Positions 16,662 to 26,474 of a DNA stretch of 64,000 nucleotides are shown here, piece by piece. The stretch comes from Cytobacillus horneckiae. GTDB lineage: Bacteria > Bacillota > Bacilli > Bacillales > Cytobacillaceae. Both the position numbers and the translations under genes were made by a program. The DNA lies in NCBI RefSeq assembly GCF_002835735.1, contig NZ_PISD01000020.1:25031-89030 (forward strand), given 5' to 3'. How positions within the stretch are numbered: the stretch's first letter is position 1; each line of letters opens with the position of its first letter. Under the pieces are notes generated by a model that was not told the origin of the DNA, made no database searches, and saw nothing but the letters and a program-made list of their open reading frames with translations.

Positions 16662-16804
16662 TGTTAAGATATATCACCCTTTTGGTCAAGGGAGTTTTAT
16701 ACTAGGACATTCTTTATTGCAATAGTGGTACCTATTAATGAAGAATGATGTGGGTAAAATAGTTATGTACTTAATTCATTTTATCAAGAAGATGAGGTGT
16801 CAGG

Positions 16805-19800
16805 GTGAAAGGGATAGTCAATTTTGTTCTGAGAAATAAACTGGCTGTATGGTTATTGACCATTATTATCACAGCATCAGGTATTTATTCAGGAACACAA
16901 ATGAAAACAGAAACCATTCCGGATATATCAATACCGTTTCTAATGGTAAATGGCGTCTACCCAGGGGCTACGCCAGAGAAAGTGATGGATGAAGTATCCA
17001 TACCATTGGAAAAGGCTGTTGAAAGTCTTGAGGATGTAAAGGCCGTCTATTCAAATTCAAGCTCGAACGTAGCGAGTCTGCAAATTGAATATGAATACGG
17101 CGTAGATATGGACGATAAAAAAGTTCAGTTAGAAAGAGCCCTTGCAGGTGTTGAATTGCCTGAGGATGTAGAAGAGCCATCGGTCACGGCAATAAGCATG
17201 AATTCGATGCCGGTCGTTGCTCTTTCGATTAGCAGCTCTAATGAAGATATTGTAGAACTGACTTCAACTGTTGAAGATGTTATTCTACCAGATGTAGAGA
17301 AGCTGGATGGTGTTGCTTCAGCAACAATGACTGGTCAGCATATTGAAGAAGTAGAGTTTACATTTGATGAAAAGAAACTGGCTGAATTGGAATTAACAGA
17401 AGAAGATGTTAAAGAACTGGTTCAAGCAAGTGATATGGCTTTATCTCTTGGTCTCTTTGACTTTGAAGAGGCAGAAGAGGCCGTTGCAGTGGATGGTAAA
17501 ATTACTACTGTCGACGAATTGAAAGATATAATGATTCCAGTCACTCCTAGTGCTGAGAATCCAGCTCCTTTTGTTAAGCTGAGTGATATTGCTGAAATTG
17601 AAAAAGTTGGTAAAGTTCAATCAGTATCAAGAACAAATGGCGAAGATGCCATAGCGATTCAAATTGTCAAAGGTCAACAAGATAATACGGTTGATGTTGT
17701 AAACCGCGTAAAAGATTTAGTTAAAGAAGAAGAAGAGAAATTTGAAGGGTTAAACATTGAGATTTCATTAGACCAAGGTCAGCCAATTCAAGATTCAGTT
17801 AATACAATGATTGAAAAAGCGCTGTTTGGTGGATTGATTGCTGTTCTAATCATCCTTCTTTTCTTAAGAGACTTTAAATCAACAATTATTTCAATCATAT
17901 CTATTCCAGTGTCCATTTTTATGGCTTTACTTCTATTACATTGGTTAGATATCACATTGAACATTATGACACTCGGTGCTGTTACAGTAGCTATCGGACG
18001 CGTTATCGATGACTCTATCGTTGTCGTTGAAAACATATACCGAAGATTGCATTTAAGGGAAGAAAAGCTTACCGGCCGTGCATTAGTGCGCGAGGCCACG
18101 CTTGAAATGTTTAAGCCAATCCTTTCATCAACACTAGTTACAGTCGCAGTTTTTGCACCGTTAATCTTTGTTGGCGGAATGGTTGGAGAACTATTTATGC
18201 CATTTGCATTAACAATGACATTCGCTCTTGGTGCATCACTTCTTGTAGCGATTACAGTTGTTCCCGCACTTTCGCACTTCTTATTTAAGAAAAAATTATA
18301 TGGTAAGAAGGAAGAAAGTAATCATAAAGAAGTCGGCAAACTTGCATTATGGTATAAAGGCGTATTGAACAAAGCGTTAAATCATAAGATTATCACTTCC
18401 GCTATAGCTGTCATCCTGCTAGTAGGATCATTAAGCTTAATGCCGCTAATCGGCTTCAGCTTCTTGGGCAGTGAAGAGGAAAAAGTAATGTACATCACAT
18501 ATACTCCTGAAACAGGAGAAAAAATGGATGTGACACAAGAGAATATTGAGGAAGTAGAAAAAGAGTTATTAAAGCGTGATGATATTGATATTCTTCAATT
18601 ATCAATAACTGACCCAACAACCATTGATCCTGCTGCAGCGATGATGGGCGGCGGTGCCGGCGGCGCTTTAATGTATTTGATCTTTGATCCGGATATTAAG
18701 AATTTCCCAGAAGTCCGCGAAGAAGTAGAAGAGTATGTATTCAATGTTGGTCAAACTGGTGAATGGAAAAGCCAGGATTTCACCTCAATGGGGATGAATA
18801 CTAGTGAAGTAAGCTACACCTTCTACAGTGAAGATTTAAATAAATTGAACGATTCAGTAAAAATGGTTGAAGATGTAATGAATGAAACAAAAGGTATTAA
18901 AGATGTTTCATCAAGTACAGAGGATGCTTATGTCGAGCATGTGTTAAAAGTAGATCAAGAAGATGTCCTGCAATATGGCTTAACGACAGGTCAAATTGTA
19001 ATGGCGCTGAATCAAACGAATAATAAAGAAGTATTAACAACTGTTCAAAGTGATGGTACAGACATTGATGTAGTAATCCAACGCGAACAGACTGAAGCGC
19101 CAAAATCAATCGATGAAATGCTTGAAACAGAAATTCCTACAGCAACTGGGCAAACAATGCCTCTGTCTGAACTTGTTACAGTTGAAGAAGGAACTACATT
19201 AAATACACTTGCTCGTAGTGAAGGTGAGTATTACGCAACAGTTTCAGGTACGATTACTGATGATGATATTTCTAAAGCAACAGCAGAAATGGATGAATCA
19301 ATTGATAAATTAGATTTCCCTAAAGGTGTAACGACTGGTGTTGCGGGTGTATCTGCTGATATGACAGAAACATTTACACAATTAGGAGTAGCAATGCTTG
19401 CAGCGATTGCAATTGTATACTTCATCCTTGTTGTTACATTTGGTGAAGGAGTCGCGCCATTTGCCATTCTATTCTCCTTGCCATTTGCTGTCATTGGCTC
19501 ATTTGTCGGATTGCTTATTGCAGGCGAAACCATTTCAGTAACCGTTATGATGGGGCTGCTTATGTTAATAGGTATTGTGGTAACGAATGCGATTGTATTG
19601 GTTGACAGAATCATTCATATGGAACGCGATGGCATGACTATGCGTGAAGCCATTCTGGAAGCAGGTGCAACACGTCTTCGTCCTATTCTTATGACTGCTA
19701 TTGCCACAATGGGTGCATTGCTTCCATTAGTATTTGGCGCAGGCGGTGGCGGTTTAATTTCTAAAGGACTTGGTATTACAGTCATTGGCGGTTTAGCAAG

Positions 19801-19894
19801 CTCAACTATTCTTACATTGGTTATTGTGCCAATCGTTTATGAAGTGCTTTCTAAAATGTTTAAGAAAAACCGTAGAGAAGTTAATGAGAACTAA
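16805..19894 (+). CDS. swrC: RND-family multidrug efflux pump, SwrC/AcrB-like
   Basis: Large inner-membrane proton-driven exporter of 1029 residues. Two repeats are visible, each with one N-terminal helix, a large extracytoplasmic loop and a block of helices. The first helix block includes the conserved VAIGRVIDDSIVVVENI segment with the proton-relay acidic pair; the second has GIVVTNAIVLVDRI. The start is a GTG after GATGAGGTG. In B. subtilis the equivalent pump gives surfactin resistance and allows swarming. No adaptor or outer-membrane partner is present, as expected in a monoderm. The substrate here is unknown. Confidence 0.9.
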   Translation: MKGIVNFVLRNKLAVWLLTIIITASGIYSGTQMKTETIPDISIPFLMVNGVYPGATPEKVMDEVSIPLEKAVESLEDVKAVYSNSSSNVASLQIEYEYGVDMDDKKVQLERALAGVELPEDVEEPSVTAISMNSMPVVALSISSSNEDIVELTSTVEDVILPDVEKLDGVASATMTGQHIEEVEFTFDEKKLAELELTEEDVKELVQASDMALSLGLFDFEEAEEAVAVDGKITTVDELKDIMIPVTPSAENPAPFVKLSDIAEIEKVGKVQSVSRTNGEDAIAIQIVKGQQDNTVDVVNRVKDLVKEEEEKFEGLNIEISLDQGQPIQDSVNTMIEKALFGGLIAVLIILLFLRDFKSTIISIISIPVSIFMALLLLHWLDITLNIMTLGAVTVAIGRVIDDSIVVVENIYRRLHLREEKLTGRALVREATLEMFKPILSSTLVTVAVFAPLIFVGGMVGELFMPFALTMTFALGASLLVAITVVPALSHFLFKKKLYGKKEESNHKEVGKLALWYKGVLNKALNHKIITSAIAVILLVGSLSLMPLIGFSFLGSEEEKVMYITYTPETGEKMDVTQENIEEVEKELLKRDDIDILQLSITDPTTIDPAAAMMGGGAGGALMYLIFDPDIKNFPEVREEVEEYVFNVGQTGEWKSQDFTSMGMNTSEVSYTFYSEDLNKLNDSVKMVEDVMNETKGIKDVSSSTEDAYVEHVLKVDQEDVLQYGLTTGQIVMALNQTNNKEVLTTVQSDGTDIDVVIQREQTEAPKSIDEMLETEIPTATGQTMPLSELVTVEEGTTLNTLARSEGEYYATVSGTITDDDISKATAEMDESIDKLDFPKGVTTGVAGVSADMTETFTQLGVAMLAAIAIVYFILVVTFGEGVAPFAILFSLPFAVIGSFVGLLIAGETISVTVMMGLLMLIGIVVTNAIVLVDRIIHMERDGMTMREAILEAGATRLRPILMTAIATMGALLPLVFGAGGGGLISKGLGITVIGGLASSTILTLVIVPIVYEVLSKMFKKNRREVNEN

Positions 19895-19909
19895 AGAATA
19901 CAATAAAGC

Positions 19910-19948
19910 AGCGAAGGGGTAACCAGCAGGTTACTCCTTCGCTTTTTT
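19910..19948 (+). terminator. Terminator after swrC
   Basis: AGCGAAGGGGTAACC and GGTTACTCCTTCGCT form a 15-bp stem with one mismatch, followed by TTTTTT. Confidence 0.9.
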
Positions 19949-20112
19949 ATAGCGTCTATAGATTGTCTAATGTATAGGAGGATTGCTTCGTGATAATCAG
20001 CGTTGTGGAAGAACCCCCGCTGAAGGAGATTTCACTTTAATTGAAGACTTTGATAAGGAATGAAAGAAGCAGTATAATGAGAATCAGCTATTTAAGACAG
20101 GGTGTGTAATCA

Positions 20113-20913
20113 ATGAATAAGACAATTGGCTTTATTGGGTGCGGAAAGATGGCACAGGCAATCATTGGCGGGATATTAAAGGCAGAGAAAGTCTCGGCAG
20201 AAATGATTATTGCCAGCGCTAAATCAAAGGCTACTAGGGCGTATGTCAACGAGACAATAGGAATAAAAACAACTTCTTCAAATATTCAAGTTGCAGAGGC
20301 GGCAGATATTCTTTTTCTAGCTGTGAAACCGAATATTCATCAAGCGGTCATCTCAGAAATAAAGGATAGCTTAAAACAAGAAGTGATTGTTGTTACAATA
20401 GCCGCGGGAATATCAATATCGGATTTAACAGACGCATTTCTCCGTCCGATTAAAGCAGTTCGCTCAATGCCAAATACCCCTTCATTAGTTGGGGAAGGAA
20501 TGAGTGCATTATGCATAAATGAGCTTGTTACGAATGAGGATCTTAATGAGGTAAAAGCGATCTTTTCTTCATTTGGAAAAGTGGAAGTAGTAAATGAGCA
20601 TTTGATGGATTCAATCCCGGCAATCAGCGGTTCATCACCAGCCTATGTATATATGTTTATTGAAGCGCTGGCTGATGGTGGAGTTAAAGACGGTGTACCG
20701 CGCGAACAAGCATACAAGATGGCTGCACAAGCAGTATTAGGTGCAGCAAAAATGGTATTAGAGACAGGTAAGCATCCAGGAGAATTAAAGGATGAAGTGT
20801 GTACGCCTGGCGGGGCAACCATCGAAGCCGTTGGAGAGTTGGAAAAGCAAGGCTTCCGATCAGCGGTCATATCAGCGATGGAGCAGTGTACAGCTAAAAT
20901 AAAGAACTTATAA
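20113..20913 (+). CDS. proC: Pyrroline-5-carboxylate reductase
   Basis: Last step of proline synthesis: NAD(P)H-dependent reduction of 1-pyrroline-5-carboxylate. 266 residues, normal for the family. The Rossmann motif is at the N-terminus (IGFIGCGKMAQAIIGG), with VRSMPNTPSLVGEGM in the middle and the signature region SGSSPAYVYMFIEALADG followed by TPGGATIEA. Monocistronic, with its own terminator. Confidence 0.94.
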   Translation: MNKTIGFIGCGKMAQAIIGGILKAEKVSAEMIIASAKSKATRAYVNETIGIKTTSSNIQVAEAADILFLAVKPNIHQAVISEIKDSLKQEVIVVTIAAGISISDLTDAFLRPIKAVRSMPNTPSLVGEGMSALCINELVTNEDLNEVKAIFSSFGKVEVVNEHLMDSIPAISGSSPAYVYMFIEALADGGVKDGVPREQAYKMAAQAVLGAAKMVLETGKHPGELKDEVCTPGGATIEAVGELEKQGFRSAVISAMEQCTAKIKNL

Positions 20914-20957
20914 GAAAAAAGTATAATTGAAGAAGATGAAGCAAAAAATAACTGAAG

Positions 20958-21001
20958 AAAGGTCTCTTAAGATTAAATGAAATCTTAAGGAACCTTTTTT
21001 C
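20958..21001 (+). terminator. Terminator after proC
   Basis: AGGTCTCTTAAGATT and AATCTTAAGGAACCT pair (with bulges) around an AAATGA loop, then TTTTTTC. Confidence 0.85.
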
Positions 21002-21061
21002 AGTTTCTGCATGTTATAATGTTACATCGAATAAAATTCGTAGTAAGTGGATATATCCCAC

Positions 21062-21090
21062 TTGACATATCGGAATATAAGGATTATTGT
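21062..21090 (+). promoter_or_regulatory. Promoter of tcyP with an upstream palindrome
   Basis: TTGACA (21062-21067), 17 bases, TATTGT (21085-21090). AAGTGG-ATATAT-CCCACTT (about 21045-21063) overlaps the -35 box and could be an operator. In B. subtilis tcyP is controlled by CymR; I cannot confirm a CymR site here. Confidence 0.5.
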
Positions 21091-21119
21091 ATGTAAGTCA
21101 TATTTTAGGAGGGAAGAGA

Positions 21120-22508
21120 ATGAATACTGGATTATTTATAGTGAATCTTGCCATTATGATTGTTTTTATTTTGTTATTATTTTTTATGCAAAGAAAGCAT
21201 ATCTCATTTTCTAAACGAGTTTTCACTGCATTAGGAATAGGAATTGTATTCGGGTTCGGATTACAGTTCATATACGGTATTGAATCTGAAGTTTTACAGC
21301 AGTCGACAGAATGGTTTAATCTTGTCGGCGGCGGATATGTGAAGTTTCTGCAAATGATTGTTATGCCGCTTGTATTTATTTCAATTTTAGCTGCTTTTAC
21401 AAAGCTTAAGCTAACGAATAATATTGGGAAAATAAGTGTGCTTATTATCGGAATTTTAATTGGAACGACGGCCGTTGCAGCAGCGGTTGGCATCGCAACT
21501 GCAACCGGATTTAATTTAGAAGCGATACAAATTAATCAAGGAGATGCGGAGTCTGACAGAGGCTTACAGCTTGAAGAGAATTATCAATCTATTGAAGGAA
21601 AGTCATTTCCGCAACAGATGCTGGATCTCCTGCCTGCTAATCCGTTTTTAGATTTGACAGGTGCAAGATCTACATCAACGATTTCAGTCGTTATATTTGC
21701 AGCGTTTTTAGGAATAGCCTATCTCGGTGTGAGAAGAAAGTCACCAGAGCAAGCAGAGCTGTTTGCAAAAATAGTTGATGCTTTCTATAGTATTATTATG
21801 AGAGTCGTTACATTAATATTGCGCTTGACTCCATATGGCGTGTTGGCAATAATGACAAAAACGGTTGCCATGAGTGATTTTAATTCAATTCTAAATCTAG
21901 GTAAATTTGTCATTGCCTCATACGTTGCTTTAGCAGTGATGATGCTCATTCATTTATTGTTATTATTATTTGCTGGTTTAAGTCCTATACAATATTTAAG
22001 AAAGGCATTTCCAGTTTTAACTTTTGCTTTTACATCAAGAACAAGCGCTGGTGCATTGCCATTAAATATTAAAACACAAAAGTCGCTAGGTGTATCTGAA
22101 GGAATAGCTAATTTCTCAGGTTCGTTCGGGCTATCAATTGGGCAGAACGGATGTGCTGGTATCTATCCAGCCATGCTGGCAATAATGATTGCGCCAACTG
22201 TCGGCATCAATCCGTTATCTCCAGGATTCATATTCTCTGTTATATTAATTGTTGCCATAAGCTCCTTTGGAGTAGCAGGTGTTGGCGGAGGAGCTACATT
22301 TGCAGCAATACTTGTATTGTCTGCTTTAGATTTACCTGTTGCTTTGGCAGGATTGCTTATTTCTATAGAGCCATTGATTGATATGGGTCGTACAGCTGTA
22401 AATGTCAGCGGTTCGATGACTTCTGGTATTCTGACAAGTAAAATAACTGGGGATATTAATAAAGATGTTTATAATGACCCAAATAATAAAATAGAAGCAG
22501 AAATTTAA
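21120..22508 (+). CDS. tcyP: L-cystine symporter TcyP (DAACS family)
   Basis: Polytopic symporter of 462 residues importing cystine. Helices occur throughout. The region FAFTSRTSAGALPLNIKTQK is followed by FSGSFGLSIGQNGCAGIYPA in place of the NMDGT motif of glutamate carriers, which separates TcyP from GltP/GltT. The N-terminal helix followed by MQRKHISFSKRVFTALGIG closely matches what I recall of B. subtilis TcyP (463 residues). The ATG at 21120 follows TTAGGAGGGAAG; the longer frame from 21087 is unlikely. It supplies sulfur, consistent with the nearby S-box genes, though it has no S-box itself. Confidence 0.9.
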   Translation: MNTGLFIVNLAIMIVFILLLFFMQRKHISFSKRVFTALGIGIVFGFGLQFIYGIESEVLQQSTEWFNLVGGGYVKFLQMIVMPLVFISILAAFTKLKLTNNIGKISVLIIGILIGTTAVAAAVGIATATGFNLEAIQINQGDAESDRGLQLEENYQSIEGKSFPQQMLDLLPANPFLDLTGARSTSTISVVIFAAFLGIAYLGVRRKSPEQAELFAKIVDAFYSIIMRVVTLILRLTPYGVLAIMTKTVAMSDFNSILNLGKFVIASYVALAVMMLIHLLLLLFAGLSPIQYLRKAFPVLTFAFTSRTSAGALPLNIKTQKSLGVSEGIANFSGSFGLSIGQNGCAGIYPAMLAIMIAPTVGINPLSPGFIFSVILIVAISSFGVAGVGGGATFAAILVLSALDLPVALAGLLISIEPLIDMGRTAVNVSGSMTSGILTSKITGDINKDVYNDPNNKIEAEI

Positions 22509-22510
22509 AT

Positions 22511-22548
22511 AAAAAAGGCGGCAGATACAATTCTGCCGCCTTTTTTTA
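22511..22548. terminator. Bidirectional terminator between tcyP and the purine permease
   Basis: AAAAAAGGCGGCAGA and TTCTGCCGCCTTTTTTT form a strong stem with A- and T-runs on the two sides, serving both convergent genes. Confidence 0.9.
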
Positions 22549-22553
22549 TGTTG

Positions 22554-23852
22554 CTAATGCGGTAAAAACATCAATTGAAATAAAAATAATACTGCAAAAA
22601 TATAAACAAGTGGATGAACCTCGCGCCATTTGCCTTTAAATATCTTTAAAATTGGATGTGTAATAAACCCAAGCGCGATTCCTGTAGCTATACTTGATGT
22701 GAGCGGCATCGTTAAAATAATTAAAAAGGCAGGAAATGCCTCATCTAATTCTCCCCATTTAATATGAGCAATGTTTCCTAACATTAAGCTGCCAACAATG
22801 ATTAATGCTGGCGCTGTTATGGCAGAAATGCCGGAAACAGCGTTTACGAGCGGTCCAAAGAACGCAGCAGCAATAAACAAAACGCCTACCGTAAGCGAGG
22901 TTAGCCCAGTTCTTCCTCCTGCAGCAACCCCGCTGGATGATTCAATAAAAGCCGTTGTTGGGCTTGTTCCAAACATTGACCCCACTGTTGAAGCGACTGA
23001 ATCAGATAATAGCGCTTCACGAGCACGAGGTAAGGATTTGCCTTTCATAAGGCCAGCTTGCTGAGCCACTCCAACCATCGTGCCTGTCGTGTCAAAAATA
23101 GTAACTAGAAGAAATGAAAAGACTACTGCATATAATCCGTGTGCAATCACTTCCCCGATGGCAGAAATAGGATTGTAAATAATCAAGCCTTCAGGCAGTG
23201 TTGGAGCTGCAAGTATGCCGCTATCAAAAGATAATTGACCTGAGAAAAAGGCGATTAAACCAGTAATAATCATTCCATAAAAAAGTGCGCCAGTAATATT
23301 CAACACCATTAATATAAGGGTAACAATCAACCCAATCATTGCCATGATAGCAGATGCTGATGTAAGGTCACCAAGTGCTACGAGATTTGTCGGGTGGCTT
23401 GTAATGAGCCCGGTCATCCGCAAGCCAATGAAGGCGATAAATAATCCGATGCCAGCTGAAATCCCAAATTTTAAATTATCAGGTATTGCTTCAATCAATT
23501 TTTGCCGGAAAGAAGTCAATGATAAAATGATAAAAATGATTCCTGCAACAAACACTGCGGCAAATGCTGTTGTATAATCGATATTTCCGTTTCCTACTAC
23601 AGAATAGGCAAAATATGCGTTCAACCCCATGCCAGGTGCAATGGCAATCGGGTAATTTGCAAAAAAAGCCATCCACAGTGTACCGACTACTGCTGCAATA
23701 ATCGTAGCAGCAAATACTTGTTCAAAAGGGACGCCTGCATCCGATAAAATGACCGGATTAACAACAACAATATATACCATTGTTAAAAAAGTCGTAATGC
23801 CGGCAATGATCTCCGTTTTGACTGTTGTTTGATTCTCTTTTAATTTGAACAT
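22554..23852 (-). CDS. Guanine/hypoxanthine permease (AzgA/PbuG/PbuO-type, NCS2-related)
   Basis: Purine base:cation symporter of 432 residues with about 12 membrane segments. Family motifs are TVKTEIIAGITTFLTMVYIV near the start, YPIAIAPGMGLNAYFAYSV, GIGLFIAFIGLR, DTTGTMVGVAQQAGL and ESSSGVAAGGRTGLTS. The length and these motifs match PbuG/PbuO rather than uracil/xanthine permeases. The ATG follows TTGGAGGAC. No purine riboswitch core was found upstream. PbuG and PbuO cannot be separated by eye. Confidence 0.88.
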   Translation of the reverse strand: MFKLKENQTTVKTEIIAGITTFLTMVYIVVVNPVILSDAGVPFEQVFAATIIAAVVGTLWMAFFANYPIAIAPGMGLNAYFAYSVVGNGNIDYTTAFAAVFVAGIIFIILSLTSFRQKLIEAIPDNLKFGISAGIGLFIAFIGLRMTGLITSHPTNLVALGDLTSASAIMAMIGLIVTLILMVLNITGALFYGMIITGLIAFFSGQLSFDSGILAAPTLPEGLIIYNPISAIGEVIAHGLYAVVFSFLLVTIFDTTGTMVGVAQQAGLMKGKSLPRAREALLSDSVASTVGSMFGTSPTTAFIESSSGVAAGGRTGLTSLTVGVLFIAAAFFGPLVNAVSGISAITAPALIIVGSLMLGNIAHIKWGELDEAFPAFLIILTMPLTSSIATGIALGFITHPILKIFKGKWREVHPLVYIFAVLFLFQLMFLPH

Positions 23853-24166
23853 TATTAGTCCTCCAAGATGTAAAGGTTAACGAAGTATGAGAAGTGAAGA
23901 CGAATAAGGAAAACTTGTTTATTTGCAAAGCAATTTGGACATCAGTTTTACTTACCCGATATATTAGCTATTTAGCAAAGGACTTTCATATAACGTTAAA
24001 AATTCTCGCTTTCTATGAGCCAAAAAAAAGCCACATTTTTTATAGTATGCGTTTTTTTTCTAGATATCAAGAGCTTTATTATCTAGTATTGATATTCAGC
24101 CGCGAAAGATTCTTTATTACAATAAACGGAAAATTTAGTATAATGAGGACGAAAGGTGGTGCTTGT
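23853..24166. other. Divergent intergenic region between the purine permease and HAD gene
   Basis: 314 bases. Plus-strand TATAAT at 24139-24144 with ATTACA 17 bases upstream is a likely promoter for the phosphatase gene. On the minus strand no purine riboswitch and no clear promoter were recognised. An in-frame extension of the HAD gene through this region has no domain content. Confidence 0.5.
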
Positions 24167-24817
24167 TTGAAAAAACTTGTTATTTTTGACTTTGACGGCA
24201 CGATTATTGATACAGAATCTTATTGGTATAAAGCATACAGAGATGTCATTCAAAAACAATATAATTTTGATTTGCCGCTTGCAATGTTTTCTCGATGTAT
24301 TGGCACGACTGATTCAGTCCTCTTTGAATATTTAGAATCTGAAATCAGTGAATCGATGAACCGCCAAAAAATAAATCAAGATGTAGATGAATTTTTTTTG
24401 GATATTTCGAAAGACATTACTGTGAGAAAAGGTGTAGAAAACTTGCTTATTAAGTTAACGGAAGCTGGCTGTATATTAGCGATAGCATCAAGTTCAAAGC
24501 GGGAATGGATACGCCAGTACTTAGAGGCTTTTCAATTATCATCGTATTTTAGCCTAATTAAAGGAAAAGAGGATGTTTTGGATGTCAAGCCCGATCCTGC
24601 ACTTTACTTAGCAGTATTAGAAGAGCTGGAGATAAAGCCTGAAGAAGCGCTTGTCATTGAGGATTCAATAAATGGTTCCACCGCTGCGCTAAGAGCTGGC
24701 ATTGATTGTATTGTTGTGACAAATCCTGTAACAGAACATATGGCATTTGATTCATCTATTCCTACCTATTCCTGTTTTACCGAGATGACTTTAAATTGCT
24801 GCTTCGAAAAAGCATAA
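24167..24817 (+). CDS. HAD-superfamily phosphatase (subfamily IA, beta-phosphoglucomutase/PGP-like)
   Basis: Soluble phosphatase or phosphomutase of about 216 residues. Motif I is at the N-terminus (FDFDGTIIDTE, nucleophile Asp). Motif II is in LAIASSSKREW, motif III lysine in VKPDPALYLAVLEEL, and motif IV is VIEDSINGSTAALRAG. A helical cap lies between motifs I and II. The TTG at 24167 follows GAAAGGTGGT; the frame continues upstream to 23894 but that part is not protein-like. The physiological substrate is unknown. Confidence 0.85.
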   Translation: MKKLVIFDFDGTIIDTESYWYKAYRDVIQKQYNFDLPLAMFSRCIGTTDSVLFEYLESEISESMNRQKINQDVDEFFLDISKDITVRKGVENLLIKLTEAGCILAIASSSKREWIRQYLEAFQLSSYFSLIKGKEDVLDVKPDPALYLAVLEELEIKPEEALVIEDSINGSTAALRAGIDCIVVTNPVTEHMAFDSSIPTYSCFTEMTLNCCFEKA

Positions 24818-24846
24818 AAGGAGCCATTAGCTGGCTCCTTTTAATT
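24815..24846. terminator. Bidirectional terminator between the HAD and pit genes
   Basis: AAAAGGAGCCA and TGGCTCCTTTT pair around a TTAGC loop; it overlaps the end of the convergent pit gene by one or two bases. Confidence 0.85.
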
Positions 24847-25843
24847 AAAGAAATGAACTTAATATTAAATAAGTAATCCCCGCAACTGTAGCAGAAATTG
24901 GCAAAGTAATGATCCAAGTAATAATCATTCTTTGTGCGGTCCCCCATTTAACACCTTTTACACGATGTGCTGAACCGACACCTAGAATAGAAGAAGAGAT
25001 GACATGTGTCGTACTGACAGGCATATGGAGTGCTGTAGCAGTAAAGATGACCATTGCGCCTGTTAAATCGGCTGCTACACCGTTTACAGGGCGGATCTTC
25101 ATAATCTTCCCTCCGACCGTTTTGATGATTTTCCAACCGCCGACAGAAGTTCCTAGTCCCATTGCCAATGCACAGGAGAATTGCACCCAGAATGGGATAT
25201 CGGTTGTAGTGACATAACCATTGGCGATTAGAGCCATTGTGATAATCCCCATTGCTTTCTGCGCATCATTTGTCCCATGTGTGTATGATTGCAGTGCGGC
25301 TGTGAAAATTTGAAATGTACGGAAGTTTCTATTTGTTTTTGTAAGATTATTATTTCTAAACACAACTTTAAAAATACTATAAACGATAAAACCAGCCGCA
25401 AAGGCGATAAGCGGTGAAAAGATTAATGCTTGAATAATTTTAATAAATCCACTGTAATTAAGAGATGAAACACCTGCTGCTGCAATGGCAGCTCCGGCTA
25501 TAGAACCAATTAATGCATGTGAGGAAGAGCTGGGAATGCCAAAATACCATGTTAACAGATTCCAAAAAATTGCCGCGATAAGTGCTGATAAAATGACGAT
25601 ATCTCCATTTTGCAAAGTAAAGGGATCGACTATATCTTTCGTAATCGTCTTTGCTACACCAGTAAAAGTCATTGCGCCGACGAAATTCATCACCGCTGCC
25701 AAAATGATGGCATGTCTTGGTTTTAAAGCCTTTGTGGAAACTGAAGTGGCAATAGCATTTGCTGTATCATGAAATCCATTAATAAAATCAAAGACTAAGG
25801 CAAAGATGACGATAAGAACGGTAATAAGAAAAATTGCATCCAT
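24845..25843 (-). CDS. pit: Low-affinity inorganic phosphate transporter (PiT family)
   Basis: Membrane phosphate:H+ or metal-phosphate symporter of 332 residues. The duplicated signature is visible: FDFINGFHDTANAIATSV near residue 20 and SYTHGTNDAQKAMGIITMAL in the C-terminal half. GIPSSSSHALIGSIAGAAI and HMPVSTTHVISSSILGVG are further repeats. It starts 13 bases after the DUF47 gene with AAGGAGCAATAAC, so the two are one operon, as in many bacteria. Confidence 0.93.
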   Translation of the reverse strand: MDAIFLITVLIVIFALVFDFINGFHDTANAIATSVSTKALKPRHAIILAAVMNFVGAMTFTGVAKTITKDIVDPFTLQNGDIVILSALIAAIFWNLLTWYFGIPSSSSHALIGSIAGAAIAAAGVSSLNYSGFIKIIQALIFSPLIAFAAGFIVYSIFKVVFRNNNLTKTNRNFRTFQIFTAALQSYTHGTNDAQKAMGIITMALIANGYVTTTDIPFWVQFSCALAMGLGTSVGGWKIIKTVGGKIMKIRPVNGVAADLTGAMVIFTATALHMPVSTTHVISSSILGVGSAHRVKGVKWGTAQRMIITWIITLPISATVAGITYLILSSFL

Positions 25844-25856
25844 TTGTTATTGCTCC

Positions 25857-26474
25857 TTACGCGTTTTTCATAATAATTGTTTCAAATGCGTTGGCAACTG
25901 TTTGGCAGCTGTCAGCAATCTCTTCAAGATTTTCATAGATTTCTTTATATTGAATAATGCGGATTGGATCTTTTTCTACGGAGAACAAATGCTTAATTGA
26001 TTGGCGAAGAACCCCATCGCATTTAGATTCGTAATCCTTAATTTTAATTGCATGCTCTCTAATTTTTAATAATTTTTTTGTTGATAGTAGCTCAACTGAT
26101 TTTTCAATTTCGATCGCACATTGGCGAATGGCTTCAACAAATTTCAGCATAAATTCATCTGCTTCAGTAATGGAGTACATCTCGAACAAATCGGCAGTTT
26201 GCTCAAACCCATCAAGAACATCATCCATGGCCATAGCTAGATGCAGGATATCTTCTCTTTCGATTGGCGTAATGAAGGCATTGTTCAGCTCCTTTATTGT
26301 TTCGTGAACAAATGAATCCCCCTTAGTTTCATACTCCTTCATCTTTTCAGAAAAGATTTTTAAATCACTAATATTTTTTAGTTTGTAGTCAGCAAAATAC
26401 ATTGCGCTTTCTTTAAGATTAACGGCAATATTGCTTAACAATGTATTAAACTTGTCCTGCTTTTTAAAAACCAT
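25857..26474 (-). CDS. DUF47 protein, Pit accessory/regulator (YkaA-like)
   Basis: Helical cytoplasmic protein of about 205 residues, PhoU-like in fold. Typical features are KFNTLLSNIAVNLKESA near the start, IEREDILHLAMAMDDVLDGF in the centre, and a C-terminal IRIIQYKEIYENLEEIADSC. It lies upstream of pit in the same operon and probably modulates phosphate transport. The ATG at 26474 follows GGGGGTATTAAGG; the in-frame TTG at 26489 is less likely. Confidence 0.88.
   Translation of the reverse strand: MVFKKQDKFNTLLSNIAVNLKESAMYFADYKLKNISDLKIFSEKMKEYETKGDSFVHETIKELNNAFITPIEREDILHLAMAMDDVLDGFEQTADLFEMYSITEADEFMLKFVEAIRQCAIEIEKSVELLSTKKLLKIREHAIKIKDYESKCDGVLRQSIKHLFSVEKDPIRIIQYKEIYENLEEIADSCQTVANAFETIIMKNA

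Noticed and set aside
23853..24170. Purine riboswitch upstream of the guanine/hypoxanthine permease
   Set aside because: The conserved aptamer core was not found on the minus strand in this interval.
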